NCBI GenBank assembly: GCA_030535815.1
Contig: JAUNRD010000070.1
Span: 769-7,836, forward strand
DNA: 7,068 nucleotides
Reading direction: 5' to 3'
DNA from: Clostridia bacterium
Lineage (GTDB): Bacteria > Bacillota > Clostridia > CAKSNL01 > HGM11501
In this document: positions 1-6,496 of the stretch, piece after piece
Position numbering within the stretch: the stretch's first letter is position 1
Layout of the letters: each line of letters starts with the position of its first letter
Notes under the pieces: model-generated
The model's input: the letters and a program-made list of their open reading frames with translations, nothing else
What the model was told of the DNA's origin: nothing
Database searches by the model: none
Translations under genes and position numbers: made by a program

Positions 1-840
1 TGATGAGGGAGATGCTCCCGTCAGGATTACGAAGGCAACGATAAGCGGAACTGATAAAAGATTTAAATATCGTTTCCGTTTTGCGAAGGAGGAAGTGAAA
101 AGTAAAAACAGAGCGGAAACAAAAGAAACGTGCGTGCCCGAAACCGCTATGATATGGGATATACTTCCCGCAGAAAGCTTGTCCCGGAATTCGTCTGAAG
201 AATAGGAGGTGTCGCCTAAGAGTATGGAACGGGAAAACATTAAAGCTTCGCCTGACCATAAGGTATCCGCCTTTTTTATTAATGCCGAGCGAAGAAGGGT
301 TATTGCGTCTATAGGATTTATAATTGACGCGGTATTTGAATTAACCTTAAGCTCGCTTGCGAAGGCAAGAAGATAAATACCATCGGTTTTCAGATATCGG
401 GGATAGTCAAAGGCGAAGGGGCGACTCTTTTTTTCGGGATAGTAGCATTTCGCCGTAAAGGTCACGTTATCCTTGTATTTAAGAACGGGCTCACTTGTCA
501 TAAGGCGGATATTGCCGTAATTCGTTTTGCAAACTGCACTCTGACCGTAGCTTTCAATTTCCGGAAGTGAAATGATTGTGCCTTGAATTTCAGTTTCAAT
601 GCCTGCGACGGTCTCTGCTTTTCTGTACCCGCTTTTTTCTGTAAATGAGGTATAAGCTCCGCCTGCGAAAAACATTAAAACTGCGAGAATCAATGACAGA
701 GCACGCTTTCCTGCAATTTTAAGCATAATAAAGGAAAGAGGCAACAGTACAAGGGTAAGAAAAGGGGAGTATTGATATAAAAATACTCCCGCTGTGAAAC
801 CCGTAAATATTAAAGCAAGTCTGCGATTTAAAATACTCAT
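1..840 (-). CDS. comEC: ComEC/Rec2-family DNA internalization channel protein, N-terminal 280 residues (runs off left edge)
   Basis: ComEC is the inner-membrane channel that carries single-stranded DNA into the cytoplasm during natural transformation. The frame is open from the ATG at 840 to the window edge. Residues about 8-62 give two or three hydrophobic segments. Residues about 75-160 form a soluble, probably extracytoplasmic region like DUF4131, ending in the typical FDYPRYLKTDGIY (144-156). The Competence domain then begins: SILLGD (205-210), SHIIAVSGTHV (228-238) and LTGASPSS (273-280) match the family's signature blocks. The start overlaps the mreB stop as ATGA, and no Shine-Dalgarno sequence precedes it, so translation probably depends on mreB. 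Full-length members have roughly 700-800 residues, so most of the channel and any C-terminal metallo-beta-lactamase-like domain lie outside. The motifs make the family call firm. Whether the cell is actually transformable cannot be told from this. Confidence 0.9.
   Translation of the reverse strand, partial: MSILNRRLALIFTGFTAGVFLYQYSPFLTLVLLPLSFIMLKIAGKRALSLILAVLMFFAGGAYTSFTEKSGYRKAETVAGIETEIQGTIISLPEIESYGQSAVCKTNYGNIRLMTSEPVLKYKDNVTFTAKCYYPEKKSRPFAFDYPRYLKTDGIYLLAFASELKVNSNTASIINPIDAITLLRSALIKKADTLWSGEALMFSRSILLGDTSYSSDEFRDKLSAGSISHIIAVSGTHVSFVSALFLLFTSSFAKRKRYLNLLSVPLIVAFVILTGASPSS
837..840 (-). promoter_or_regulatory. ATGA start/stop overlap coupling mreB to comEC
   Basis: The comEC ATG (840-838) and the mreB TGA (839-837) share two bases. 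The sequence just upstream of the comEC start, inside the end of mreB, is AT-rich and has no GGAGG-like element, unlike the strong sites of the other genes here. Stop-restart translation is the likely way comEC is expressed. This is inferred from the layout. Confidence 0.75.
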
Positions 841-1829
841 CGGTTTATATATTCTGTTACGGAAAGGGCAAGTCCTGTTCCTTTGGCTACACAGGCAACA
901 GCATCTTCTGCAAGAGTAACTGAAAGTCCTGTTTCTCGCTGAAGAAGCTTTTCGCATCCTGAAATTAAGCTTCCGCCGCCTGTCAATACTATACCTGAAG
1001 TGCTTATGTCAGCCACAAGCTCAGGAGGAGTCTGGGAAAGAGTTGTGTGCACCGAATCAATGATGTCTGTAAAACATTCGGTGAGAGGGGAAAGAAGCTC
1101 CGAGCTTGTTACGGTTATTGTCTTTGGAAGCCCTGAAACAAGACTTCTTCCAAGAACTTCCATACTGAGTTCTTCGTCTCTCGGGAATACGCATCCGATG
1201 TTTATTTTTATATCTTCTGCAGTACGCTCACCTATGGCAATTCCGTATTTATCTCTTATGTATCTTACAATAGCCTCATCAAAGCGGTTACCGGCTGTTT
1301 TAATGGAATTAGAAACTACAATTCCACCAAAGGAAATAACGGCTGTATCTGTTGTTCCGCCGCCGATATCCACAACAAGAGAGCCGACGGGACGGGTAAT
1401 ATCAATTCCTGCGCCGATTGCGGCAGCCAAGGGTTCTTCAATGACCAGTGCCTGTCTTGCACCTGCAGCTTCTGCAGCTTCAACAACGGCTCTTTTTTCA
1501 ACCTCTGTAACAGAGCTGGGAACACAAATAACAACTCTGGGCTTTAAGATTTTGTTTTTGCAAAGTCTTAAAAGGAAGTTGCGAAGCATCTTTTCTGTGG
1601 TAAAATAGTCGGAAATCACACCGTCTTTTAAGGGGCGGATAGCGATTACTTCACCCGGGATTTTTGAAAGCATTGATTGCGCCGCGTCACCTACAGCGCG
1701 GATTTTCTTGCTTGATGCATCTATTGCAACCAAAGAGGGCTCTCTTAAAACAACGCCCTTATCGGGAACATAAACCAAAACCGAGGTGGTACCAAGGTCG
1801 ATACCCAATTCCTGAATCAAACGGGGCAT
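837..1829 (-). CDS. mreB: MreB/Mbl-family bacterial actin, rod-shape determining protein
   Basis: This is a membrane-bound actin homologue that polymerises with ATP and directs lateral peptidoglycan synthesis. At 330 residues it is full length for the family. The actin-fold motifs are present in order: phosphate-1 loop GIDLGTTS (9-16), the segment VIAIRPLKDGVI (61-72), the catalytic glutamate region IEEPLAAAIGAG (130-141, E132), phosphate-2 loop VVDIGGGTTD (152-161) and adenosine loop VLTGGGSLI (281-289). ERTAEDIK (201-208) is also typical. I94-L95 in the loop KNKILKPR may be the hydrophobic pair that inserts in the membrane. GGGTTD rather than GGGTTE, and GRSLVSGLPKTITV (227-240), recall Mbl, so it may be an Mbl-type paralogue. 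It starts 30 bases after proS with a strong ribosome binding site and overlaps comEC. No mreC or mreD is adjacent. Confidence 0.95.
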   Translation of the reverse strand: MPRLIQELGIDLGTTSVLVYVPDKGVVLREPSLVAIDASSKKIRAVGDAAQSMLSKIPGEVIAIRPLKDGVISDYFTTEKMLRNFLLRLCKNKILKPRVVICVPSSVTEVEKRAVVEAAEAAGARQALVIEEPLAAAIGAGIDITRPVGSLVVDIGGGTTDTAVISFGGIVVSNSIKTAGNRFDEAIVRYIRDKYGIAIGERTAEDIKINIGCVFPRDEELSMEVLGRSLVSGLPKTITVTSSELLSPLTECFTDIIDSVHTTLSQTPPELVADISTSGIVLTGGGSLISGCEKLLQRETGLSVTLAEDAVACVAKGTGLALSVTEYINR

Positions 1830-1835
1830 AATAGC

Positions 1836-1843
1836 CCTCCTTT
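1836..1843 (-). promoter_or_regulatory. mreB ribosome binding site
   Basis: On the minus strand AAAGGAGG lies six bases before the mreB ATG at 1829. It fills most of the 30-base gap after proS and supports this start over later in-frame ATGs. The gap has no room for a separate promoter or terminator, so mreB is probably co-transcribed with proS. Confidence 0.85.
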
Positions 1844-1859
1844 CTGTAAAATTGAAATC

Positions 1860-3554
1860 TTATTTCTTTATAAGACTGAGTGCTGTCTTAACAGCATCTT
1901 CTGCGGTCATATCGGTATAGTCTTTTTCAGCTCTGAGCTTATATTCAACGATACCGTCAGAAGCTTTCTTACCAACTGTGATTCTTACGGGGATACCGAT
2001 TAAATCCCAGTCCTTGAATTTAACGCCGGGACGCTCGTCTCTGTCGTCTATGATAACTTCAACGCCTGCATCCTCAAGCTCTTTTGTAATCTTTTCTGCA
2101 AGGCTGAGCTGAGTTTCATCCTTGACATTTACGGGAACCACAACTGCCTTGTAGGGAGCAACGTCCATAGGCCAGATGATACCGGCATCATCGTTGTTCT
2201 GCTCAATTATTGCGGCAACGCATCTGTTGATGCCTATGCCGTAGCAACCCATAATAACGGGATTTTCTTCACCCTTCTCGTCAACATAGTTAAGACCTAA
2301 GGCTTCGGAATACTTTGTGCCGAGCTTGAAGATGTGACCAACCTCGATACCCTGCGCGGTCTTAATCTGCTTTCCGCAAACGGGGCAGATGTCGCCGTCT
2401 TCAATGTTTCTTATGTCATCAACGATTGCCGGTGTAAAGTCTCTTTCGGGATTTACGTTTTCGATGTGGCAGTCGGTTTCGTTTGCACCAACGATGAAGT
2501 TACGCATCTTCATAACTTCGTTGTCGGCAACGATATCAATCTTAAGTCCAACGGGGCCTGCAAATCCAACCTTTGCGTTGGTAACTTCAACTACGTCGGC
2601 GGGATCTGCAAGAGCAACTTCGCCAACGCCTAATTTATTTGCAAGCTTAACCTCGTTTATTTCTCTGTCTCCGCGGACAAGTACGGCATAAAGCTTACCT
2701 TCTGCGTTGTATATCATGGTCTTTACAAAGTTCTTTGCCTCTTTTCCGAAGAATGCGGCAACCTCTTCGATTGTCTTTGCATCGGGAGTAGCAACCTTGT
2801 TCATGGGAAGCATTTCGGAATTGTCTGCTTCGCCTGTTATGCAGACAGCCTTTTCGATGTTTGCGGAATAACGGCAGTCCTCGCAGTATGCGATTGTGTC
2901 TTCACCAACGTCGGAAATAACCATAAATTCCTGGCTTCCGGAACCGCCCATTGCACCGGTATCTGCATCAACTATCATATAGTTAAGTCCCATACGGTCA
3001 AAGGTCTTTCTGTAAGCGTCATACATTGCCTTGTAGGACTCATCAAGTCCTTCTCTGGAAATGTCAAAGCTGTATGCATCCTTCATCAGAAATTCTCTTG
3101 TTCTCATAACGCCGAATCTGGGACGGCGCTCGTCACGGTACTTGGTCTGAATCTGATAGAGCGTGTAAGGATAATCCTTGTAGGAATGAACAGAGTCAAT
3201 AACTGTCTGTGTAAAAATTTCCTCGTGAGTGGGACCTAAGCAGAAATCACGGCTGTTACGGTCCTTAAGGCGGAACATATCATCTCCGAAACGGTCCCAT
3301 CTGCCGGACTTCTGATAGCACTCAGCAGGAAGAAGAGCGCTCATCAAAAGCTCCTGTGCGCCTGATGAGTTCATTTCTTCTCTGATGATGCGCTCGGTGT
3401 TCTGAAGAACACGAAGGCCCAAGGGAAGGTAGGAATATACACCTGCGGCAAGCTTGCTGATTAAACCTGCACGCATCATTAAAACGTGGCTTGCGATTTC
3501 GGCTTCTGCCGGAGCCTCTCTTAAAGTAGGCATTAATAATTTTGATGCTTTCAT
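1860..3554 (-). CDS. proS: Prolyl-tRNA synthetase, bacterial long form with editing insertion (EC 6.1.1.15)
   Basis: This cytoplasmic class II synthetase charges tRNA-Pro with proline. It has 564 residues, normal for the bacterial type. The N-terminal catalytic part contains LPLGLRVLQN (43-52), then motif 2 as TKYRDERRPRFGVMRTREF (137-155) with LMKDAYSF following. Residues about 220-405 are the INS insertion that deacylates mischarged Ala-tRNA-Pro, with KVGFAGPVGL (328-337). It is flanked by Cys pairs CEDC (224-227) and CPVC (390-393). GIEVGHIFKLGTKYS (402-416) and motif 3 GCYGIGINR (436-444) complete the active site. Residues from about 465 form the anticodon-binding domain. The start MKASKLL was chosen because the family begins there and AAGGGGA lies eight bases upstream. 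The open frame extends to 3941, but that part crosses the promoter, the terminator and the upstream gene and resembles nothing. It is the first gene of the proS-mreB-comEC unit. Confidence 0.97.
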   Translation of the reverse strand: MKASKLLMPTLREAPAEAEIASHVLMMRAGLISKLAAGVYSYLPLGLRVLQNTERIIREEMNSSGAQELLMSALLPAECYQKSGRWDRFGDDMFRLKDRNSRDFCLGPTHEEIFTQTVIDSVHSYKDYPYTLYQIQTKYRDERRPRFGVMRTREFLMKDAYSFDISREGLDESYKAMYDAYRKTFDRMGLNYMIVDADTGAMGGSGSQEFMVISDVGEDTIAYCEDCRYSANIEKAVCITGEADNSEMLPMNKVATPDAKTIEEVAAFFGKEAKNFVKTMIYNAEGKLYAVLVRGDREINEVKLANKLGVGEVALADPADVVEVTNAKVGFAGPVGLKIDIVADNEVMKMRNFIVGANETDCHIENVNPERDFTPAIVDDIRNIEDGDICPVCGKQIKTAQGIEVGHIFKLGTKYSEALGLNYVDEKGEENPVIMGCYGIGINRCVAAIIEQNNDDAGIIWPMDVAPYKAVVVPVNVKDETQLSLAEKITKELEDAGVEVIIDDRDERPGVKFKDWDLIGIPVRITVGKKASDGIVEYKLRAEKDYTDMTAEDAVKTALSLIKK

Positions 3555-3562
3555 TAGAAAAA

Positions 3563-3569
3563 TCCCCTT
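3563..3569 (-). promoter_or_regulatory. proS ribosome binding site
   Basis: On the minus strand AAGGGGA precedes the ATG at 3554 by eight bases. This site decides the proS start, because the open frame continues 129 codons further upstream without another credible ribosome binding site or any family resemblance. Confidence 0.75.
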
Positions 3570-3589
3570 TATATAAAACATTATTTTAC

Positions 3590-3629
3590 AAAAAACACCC
3601 GGTAGCTTCAAAAACAGCATACCGAGTGT
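3590..3629 (-). terminator. Rho-independent terminator ending the nagA-GH20-acyltransferase unit
   Basis: Read on the minus strand, ACACTCGGTA (3629-3620) pairs with TACCGGGTGT (3604-3595). This gives ten base pairs including one wobble. The stem extends by GCT/AGC past a bulged T, with an eight-base loop, and six T residues follow (3595-3590). It lies about 100 bases after the acyltransferase stop. Its 5' arm falls between the proS -10 box and the expected transcription start, so only readthrough RNA should contain the complete hairpin. The opposite strand has no T run after the stem, so it is probably one-directional. Confidence 0.8.
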
Positions 3630-3658
3630 ATTATAGCAGAAAAAATCGTTTTTTGCAA
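3630..3658 (-). promoter_or_regulatory. Sigma-A type promoter of proS-mreB-comEC
   Basis: On the minus strand TTGCAA (3658-3653, four of six matches to TTGACA) is separated by exactly 17 bases from a perfect TATAAT (3635-3630). TGC directly before the -10 makes it an extended -10 promoter. The expected start is about 3624-3621, near GG, giving a proS leader of roughly 70 bases. That is too short for a T-box, and no T-box features were seen. Confidence 0.8.
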
Positions 3659-3732
3659 GAGAAATTTCTTTCTTATTATATACAAAAATGTCTCTAAGCT
3701 TTTTTGTTTTTCGGAGAAAGGTATTTATGCAA
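3636..3732. other. AT-rich spacer downstream of the acyltransferase gene
   Basis: This stretch holds the proS promoter's -35 box and spacer and nothing else I can name. It contains a ten-base palindrome AGAAATTTCT (3660-3669) directly upstream of the -35 box, and a second TATAAT on the minus strand near 3675-3680 that lacks a -35 partner. No open frame with a ribosome binding site and no second terminator were found. Confidence 0.5.
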
Positions 3733-4605
3733 TTATTTAAGTATATTTTCGCCGTCAAACAAAAATATTCCTTTACCGTAGCCATAGGTCTTTCCGGGGC
3801 CGATATATTCAATGAATTTCCTTTGCAGGCTTGTTTTTGCAGGTAAATTTTCTTTTTCTTTTCCTGTATCTTTTCCGAATATTCTCCATGCATCGTGGAA
3901 GACATCTGTTTCAAAGTGTCCGAAAACCTTGTAGTCGGCAATGAATCTTTTTGAATTTGAGCCTTCGCCGAAAAAGTCTTTATAGTGAGGGAAAAGCATC
4001 CAGGACCAATATTCCACGGGCAAAAGGTCGCCGGAAAATTGCCCTTTCACAAACTCGTAGGCTCTTTTGTAGGATTTCACACACTCCTCGTAAATAAGGG
4101 GGCCTGTGGAGGGAACGTGCCCCCTTATGATAAAGTCGCCCTCATTTACAATGTGACCTGCTATCTCTACAGCTTCACACGGATGATGAGTTATGTCAAA
4201 CTGCATTCTGCCAAAGCCAAATCTTGTCAATTTAAAGTAATCGCTGAACCAGTTGGGGCAGGAAATTCCTATATCGTCATACAAATCAAGGTTTTCGTTT
4301 ACTTTGCATGAAATATCCTTCATTGTGTCAATGTAAAGTTCATCGGAATAGCCTTTGTCCTTGTATTTATCGTACAAAGGACCTGTGCAGGATAAAAAGA
4401 AGAGCAAATATTTTGCAAATTTAGGAACACCGCCCATAACAGACGCATCCAATTCGTCAACTACAGTATTTATGCTTTTTTCGCCCTTCATAAAGCTGTC
4501 TGCAAGAATATCGGGCTCATCGCCTGACATAGCTTTATATTTTTCGTATTGTCTGTTTAAGTCTGCAGTAAAGCCGATTTCGTCTAATATTCCATTCTGA
4601 ATCAT
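3733..4605 (-). CDS. Two-domain GNAT-like acyltransferase (NAT_N/GNAT_C type), substrate unknown
   Basis: The 290-residue protein resembles the 'acyltransferase domain-containing' family of Clostridia: an N-terminal NAT_N-like helical domain and a C-terminal GNAT-like domain. This is recalled from sequence pattern, not a search. Family-like blocks are FGFGRMQFD (129-137), HVPSTGPLIYEECVKSYKRA (163-182), YWSWMLFPHYKDFF (199-212) with GSNSKRF (215-221), and TSLQRKFIEYI (258-268) with GYGKGIFLF (275-283). There is no signal peptide or membrane segment, so it should be cytoplasmic. It starts 23 bases after the GH20 gene behind AGGGAGGA, and is the last gene before the terminator. Its place with NagA and a hexosaminidase hints at an acylated amino sugar or glycan fragment as substrate or product, but that is inference. 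No catalytic residue can be assigned with confidence. Confidence 0.7.
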   Translation of the reverse strand: MIQNGILDEIGFTADLNRQYEKYKAMSGDEPDILADSFMKGEKSINTVVDELDASVMGGVPKFAKYLLFFLSCTGPLYDKYKDKGYSDELYIDTMKDISCKVNENLDLYDDIGISCPNWFSDYFKLTRFGFGRMQFDITHHPCEAVEIAGHIVNEGDFIIRGHVPSTGPLIYEECVKSYKRAYEFVKGQFSGDLLPVEYWSWMLFPHYKDFFGEGSNSKRFIADYKVFGHFETDVFHDAWRIFGKDTGKEKENLPAKTSLQRKFIEYIGPGKTYGYGKGIFLFDGENILK

Positions 4606-4610
4606 ACTTA

Positions 4611-4618
4611 TCCTCCCT
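4611..4618 (-). promoter_or_regulatory. Acyltransferase gene ribosome binding site
   Basis: AGGGAGGA on the minus strand lies in the 23-base gap after the GH20 stop, with its GGGAGG core six bases before the ATG at 4605. It fixes the start and indicates efficient, independent initiation within the shared message. Confidence 0.8.
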
Positions 4619-4628
4619 GATGGCGATG

Positions 4629-6482
4629 TTATGCACCTGTTGACAGACCGCTTGCCGTGGCAATGTTTTTATAGTTTATAAACCAATCACAGAGCCTTTC
4701 TTCCATAAGCTCATCGATATGGTCGATTTCTCCCGACAGGTAGTCTGAAACTCTCTTTATCGCCGTGTCAATTCCCATTATAGCACCACCGTAGCGAATG
4801 TCAAGTACCTCCCAGCCGATGGGCTTGTACTCAGTATAGAAATAATCTCTGTGGGAAAGGCGGAGTGATGACATATCATCAAAAAGCTCTTTTAATGTGC
4901 CAAGTAATTCCGAAAGCTTTTCCTTGTCCTTTGCATCGTAAGCATCCTTGAGCTTAAGACCTATTTCAGCCTTGTTTTTAAGCACATTTGCCACATGGTA
5001 GTAAAAGTTGAAAATGTGGGAATATCCGGGATATTTTTCGGCGGATGCCAGAAACTTATCCTTGAGGGTATTATAGTGACCGTAAAAATCCTTGCCGCGA
5101 AGGTCGAAATCGAAAAGTCCCATAAGGACATTTTGCCACATAATCATTTTTGATATGGGCATAGGGGAATTTTTGCCTTCTGTATAGCCGGGGACGGAAT
5201 CTATGGCATCAATATCTGAAAACGCATCCCAGGAAGCGTTTACGCTTGCACAGAAGTGAAGCTTTGCCATATTAAAATCGGGGGTGCTTTCAGAATACAT
5301 ATGCTCGGCGAAAAGCTGAAGCTGTGTAAGTACTGAGAAGGTGGAGCTTTCCCTGTGGTCATCGCCCCAGACCGTTGCTAAAAATTCTCTTATTCCCTTT
5401 TTCTTTAAGGCTTCCATTGCAGCATCGGTGGTTACTTTTCCGAGGTCAAAGTGATTTCCGAAGGTTCTAACGTTTCTTGCACAGCCTGCAAAAATTATGT
5501 TGTCGGAAATTACGGAAAGCTTATCTATGTATTTTTCATAGTGGGCGGAATCTGTCTTGTAATAGTCCCAGTAACAGAGTGCCATATCTTCGGGAACGAA
5601 AGCTCTGTCTTCTTCTGTGAATGTTACCGCTTCGTCAAAATAGTCATCGGTTTTTGACTTTGCACGGAAGAACATATCGCACCACATCATAGGCTTGTAG
5701 GAATACTTTCTGCATAGTTCTGAAACTTTTTTAAGATGCTCTGCCATAATTTCCGTGGCGGGAACATATCCCATTTTCTTTAAGTAGCCGCCTGTGCCAA
5801 GTCCCCACGCCTCATCCATACCGATGTGGATACGGTCGCTCTTGAAGCACTCCTTCGTGGTTATGAGCATTTTTTCAATTAAAGCATAGGTGGCATCCTC
5901 TGCCGGGGACATTATGTTTTCACGGTCGGCAAGTATCTTATATGGCTTTCTTTTAAGAGCTTCCGTCATATGGGCAAGAGCCTGGATGCAGGGAATAACC
6001 TCAATTCCGAAGGATGCGGCATAGCGGTCGATTTCCTTCAGCTCTGCTTTTTTGTACCTCGGTCGCATATTGCCGAAGTATGGCTCGCCCTCGATTTCAT
6101 AACAGTCTTCCATATAAAGCATCATAGAATTAAAGCCCATGGAGGCTAAAATAACCGTCATTTTTTTAAGTGTCTCCATATTCATTAAGGAGCTTGCCTG
6201 AGAGCCGTCAAACATGGGACAGCCCAGGTCAAACATAAGCTTTTCTGTATGCGTAAAAGATTCTTCCGCCAAGTGGCATCTTACTATGGTAAGAGCACGG
6301 AAAAGGGTGAAAGGACGGGGAAGACTAAGCTTTACGGCATTACCGCTTTTTTCAATTGCAAGGGTGTTATCCTTGCTTTCACAGATTTCCACAGAAAGGG
6401 AAAGGTCTTCGATTTTGTGGAACTTTATATATTCCGCAACGCCCTCTTTTAATTCGGGGAATAAGTTTTTGAAAGTAATCAT
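4629..6482 (-). CDS. GcnA-like GH20 exo-beta-N-acetylhexosaminidase, cytoplasmic
   Basis: This enzyme should remove terminal beta-linked GlcNAc or GalNAc from short glycans by GH20 substrate-assisted catalysis. The 617 residues are close in length to streptococcal GcnA and related single-protein enzymes. Residues 1-80 form a short N-terminal domain. The TIM barrel follows from about 83, with LYMEDCYEIEGEPYFG (122-137), IPCIQALAHM (163-172) and the GH20 Asp-Glu pair in HIGMDEAWGLG (219-229, D223 and E224). ALCYWDYY (301-308) and ATVWGDD (369-375) are typical of the GcnA subgroup. Residues from about 440 are a helical C-terminal domain. There is no signal peptide, so substrates must be imported first. 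It follows the nagA-like gene by 11 bases, and its ribosome binding site includes the nagA stop codon. The catalytic residues are intact, so activity is expected. Whether GlcNAc, GalNAc or a phosphorylated sugar is preferred cannot be read. Confidence 0.9.
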   Translation of the reverse strand: MITFKNLFPELKEGVAEYIKFHKIEDLSLSVEICESKDNTLAIEKSGNAVKLSLPRPFTLFRALTIVRCHLAEESFTHTEKLMFDLGCPMFDGSQASSLMNMETLKKMTVILASMGFNSMMLYMEDCYEIEGEPYFGNMRPRYKKAELKEIDRYAASFGIEVIPCIQALAHMTEALKRKPYKILADRENIMSPAEDATYALIEKMLITTKECFKSDRIHIGMDEAWGLGTGGYLKKMGYVPATEIMAEHLKKVSELCRKYSYKPMMWCDMFFRAKSKTDDYFDEAVTFTEEDRAFVPEDMALCYWDYYKTDSAHYEKYIDKLSVISDNIIFAGCARNVRTFGNHFDLGKVTTDAAMEALKKKGIREFLATVWGDDHRESSTFSVLTQLQLFAEHMYSESTPDFNMAKLHFCASVNASWDAFSDIDAIDSVPGYTEGKNSPMPISKMIMWQNVLMGLFDFDLRGKDFYGHYNTLKDKFLASAEKYPGYSHIFNFYYHVANVLKNKAEIGLKLKDAYDAKDKEKLSELLGTLKELFDDMSSLRLSHRDYFYTEYKPIGWEVLDIRYGGAIMGIDTAIKRVSDYLSGEIDHIDELMEERLCDWFINYKNIATASGLSTGA

Positions 6483-6488
6483 TTTATG

Positions 6489-6496
6489 CCTCCTTA
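6489..6496 (-). promoter_or_regulatory. GH20 ribosome binding site containing the nagA stop codon
   Basis: TAAGGAGG on the minus strand serves twice: its first three bases are the TAA that ends nagA, and AAGGAGG is a near-ideal ribosome binding site six bases before the GH20 ATG at 6482. A ribosome finishing nagA sits on this site, so the two genes are probably translationally coupled. Confidence 0.85.

Noticed and set aside
1316..1534. 72-codon minus-strand open frame inside mreB
   Set aside because: It lies within intact mreB in another reading frame and is Leu/Gln-rich with no family resemblance.
1000..1608. 202-codon open frame on the plus strand opposite mreB
   Set aside because: It is antisense to a fully conserved mreB and has low-complexity Ser/Thr/Ala-rich composition. 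No strong ribosome binding site or recognisable motif was seen.
2334..2691. Two plus-strand open frames of about 100 codons opposite proS
   Set aside because: Both are antisense to the ProRS editing domain, overlap each other, and show no motifs.
3555..3625. Possible T-box riboswitch in the proS leader
   Set aside because: The leader from the predicted start is only about 70 bases and contains no T-box consensus or specifier-type stem. The hairpin there is better explained as the upstream operon's terminator.
3555..3941. In-frame open extension of proS by 129 codons upstream
   Set aside because: It crosses the proS promoter and the terminator and overlaps the acyltransferase gene in another frame. 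It has no ribosome binding site and no resemblance to ProRS N-termini, while MKASKLL is the family's normal start with a site upstream.
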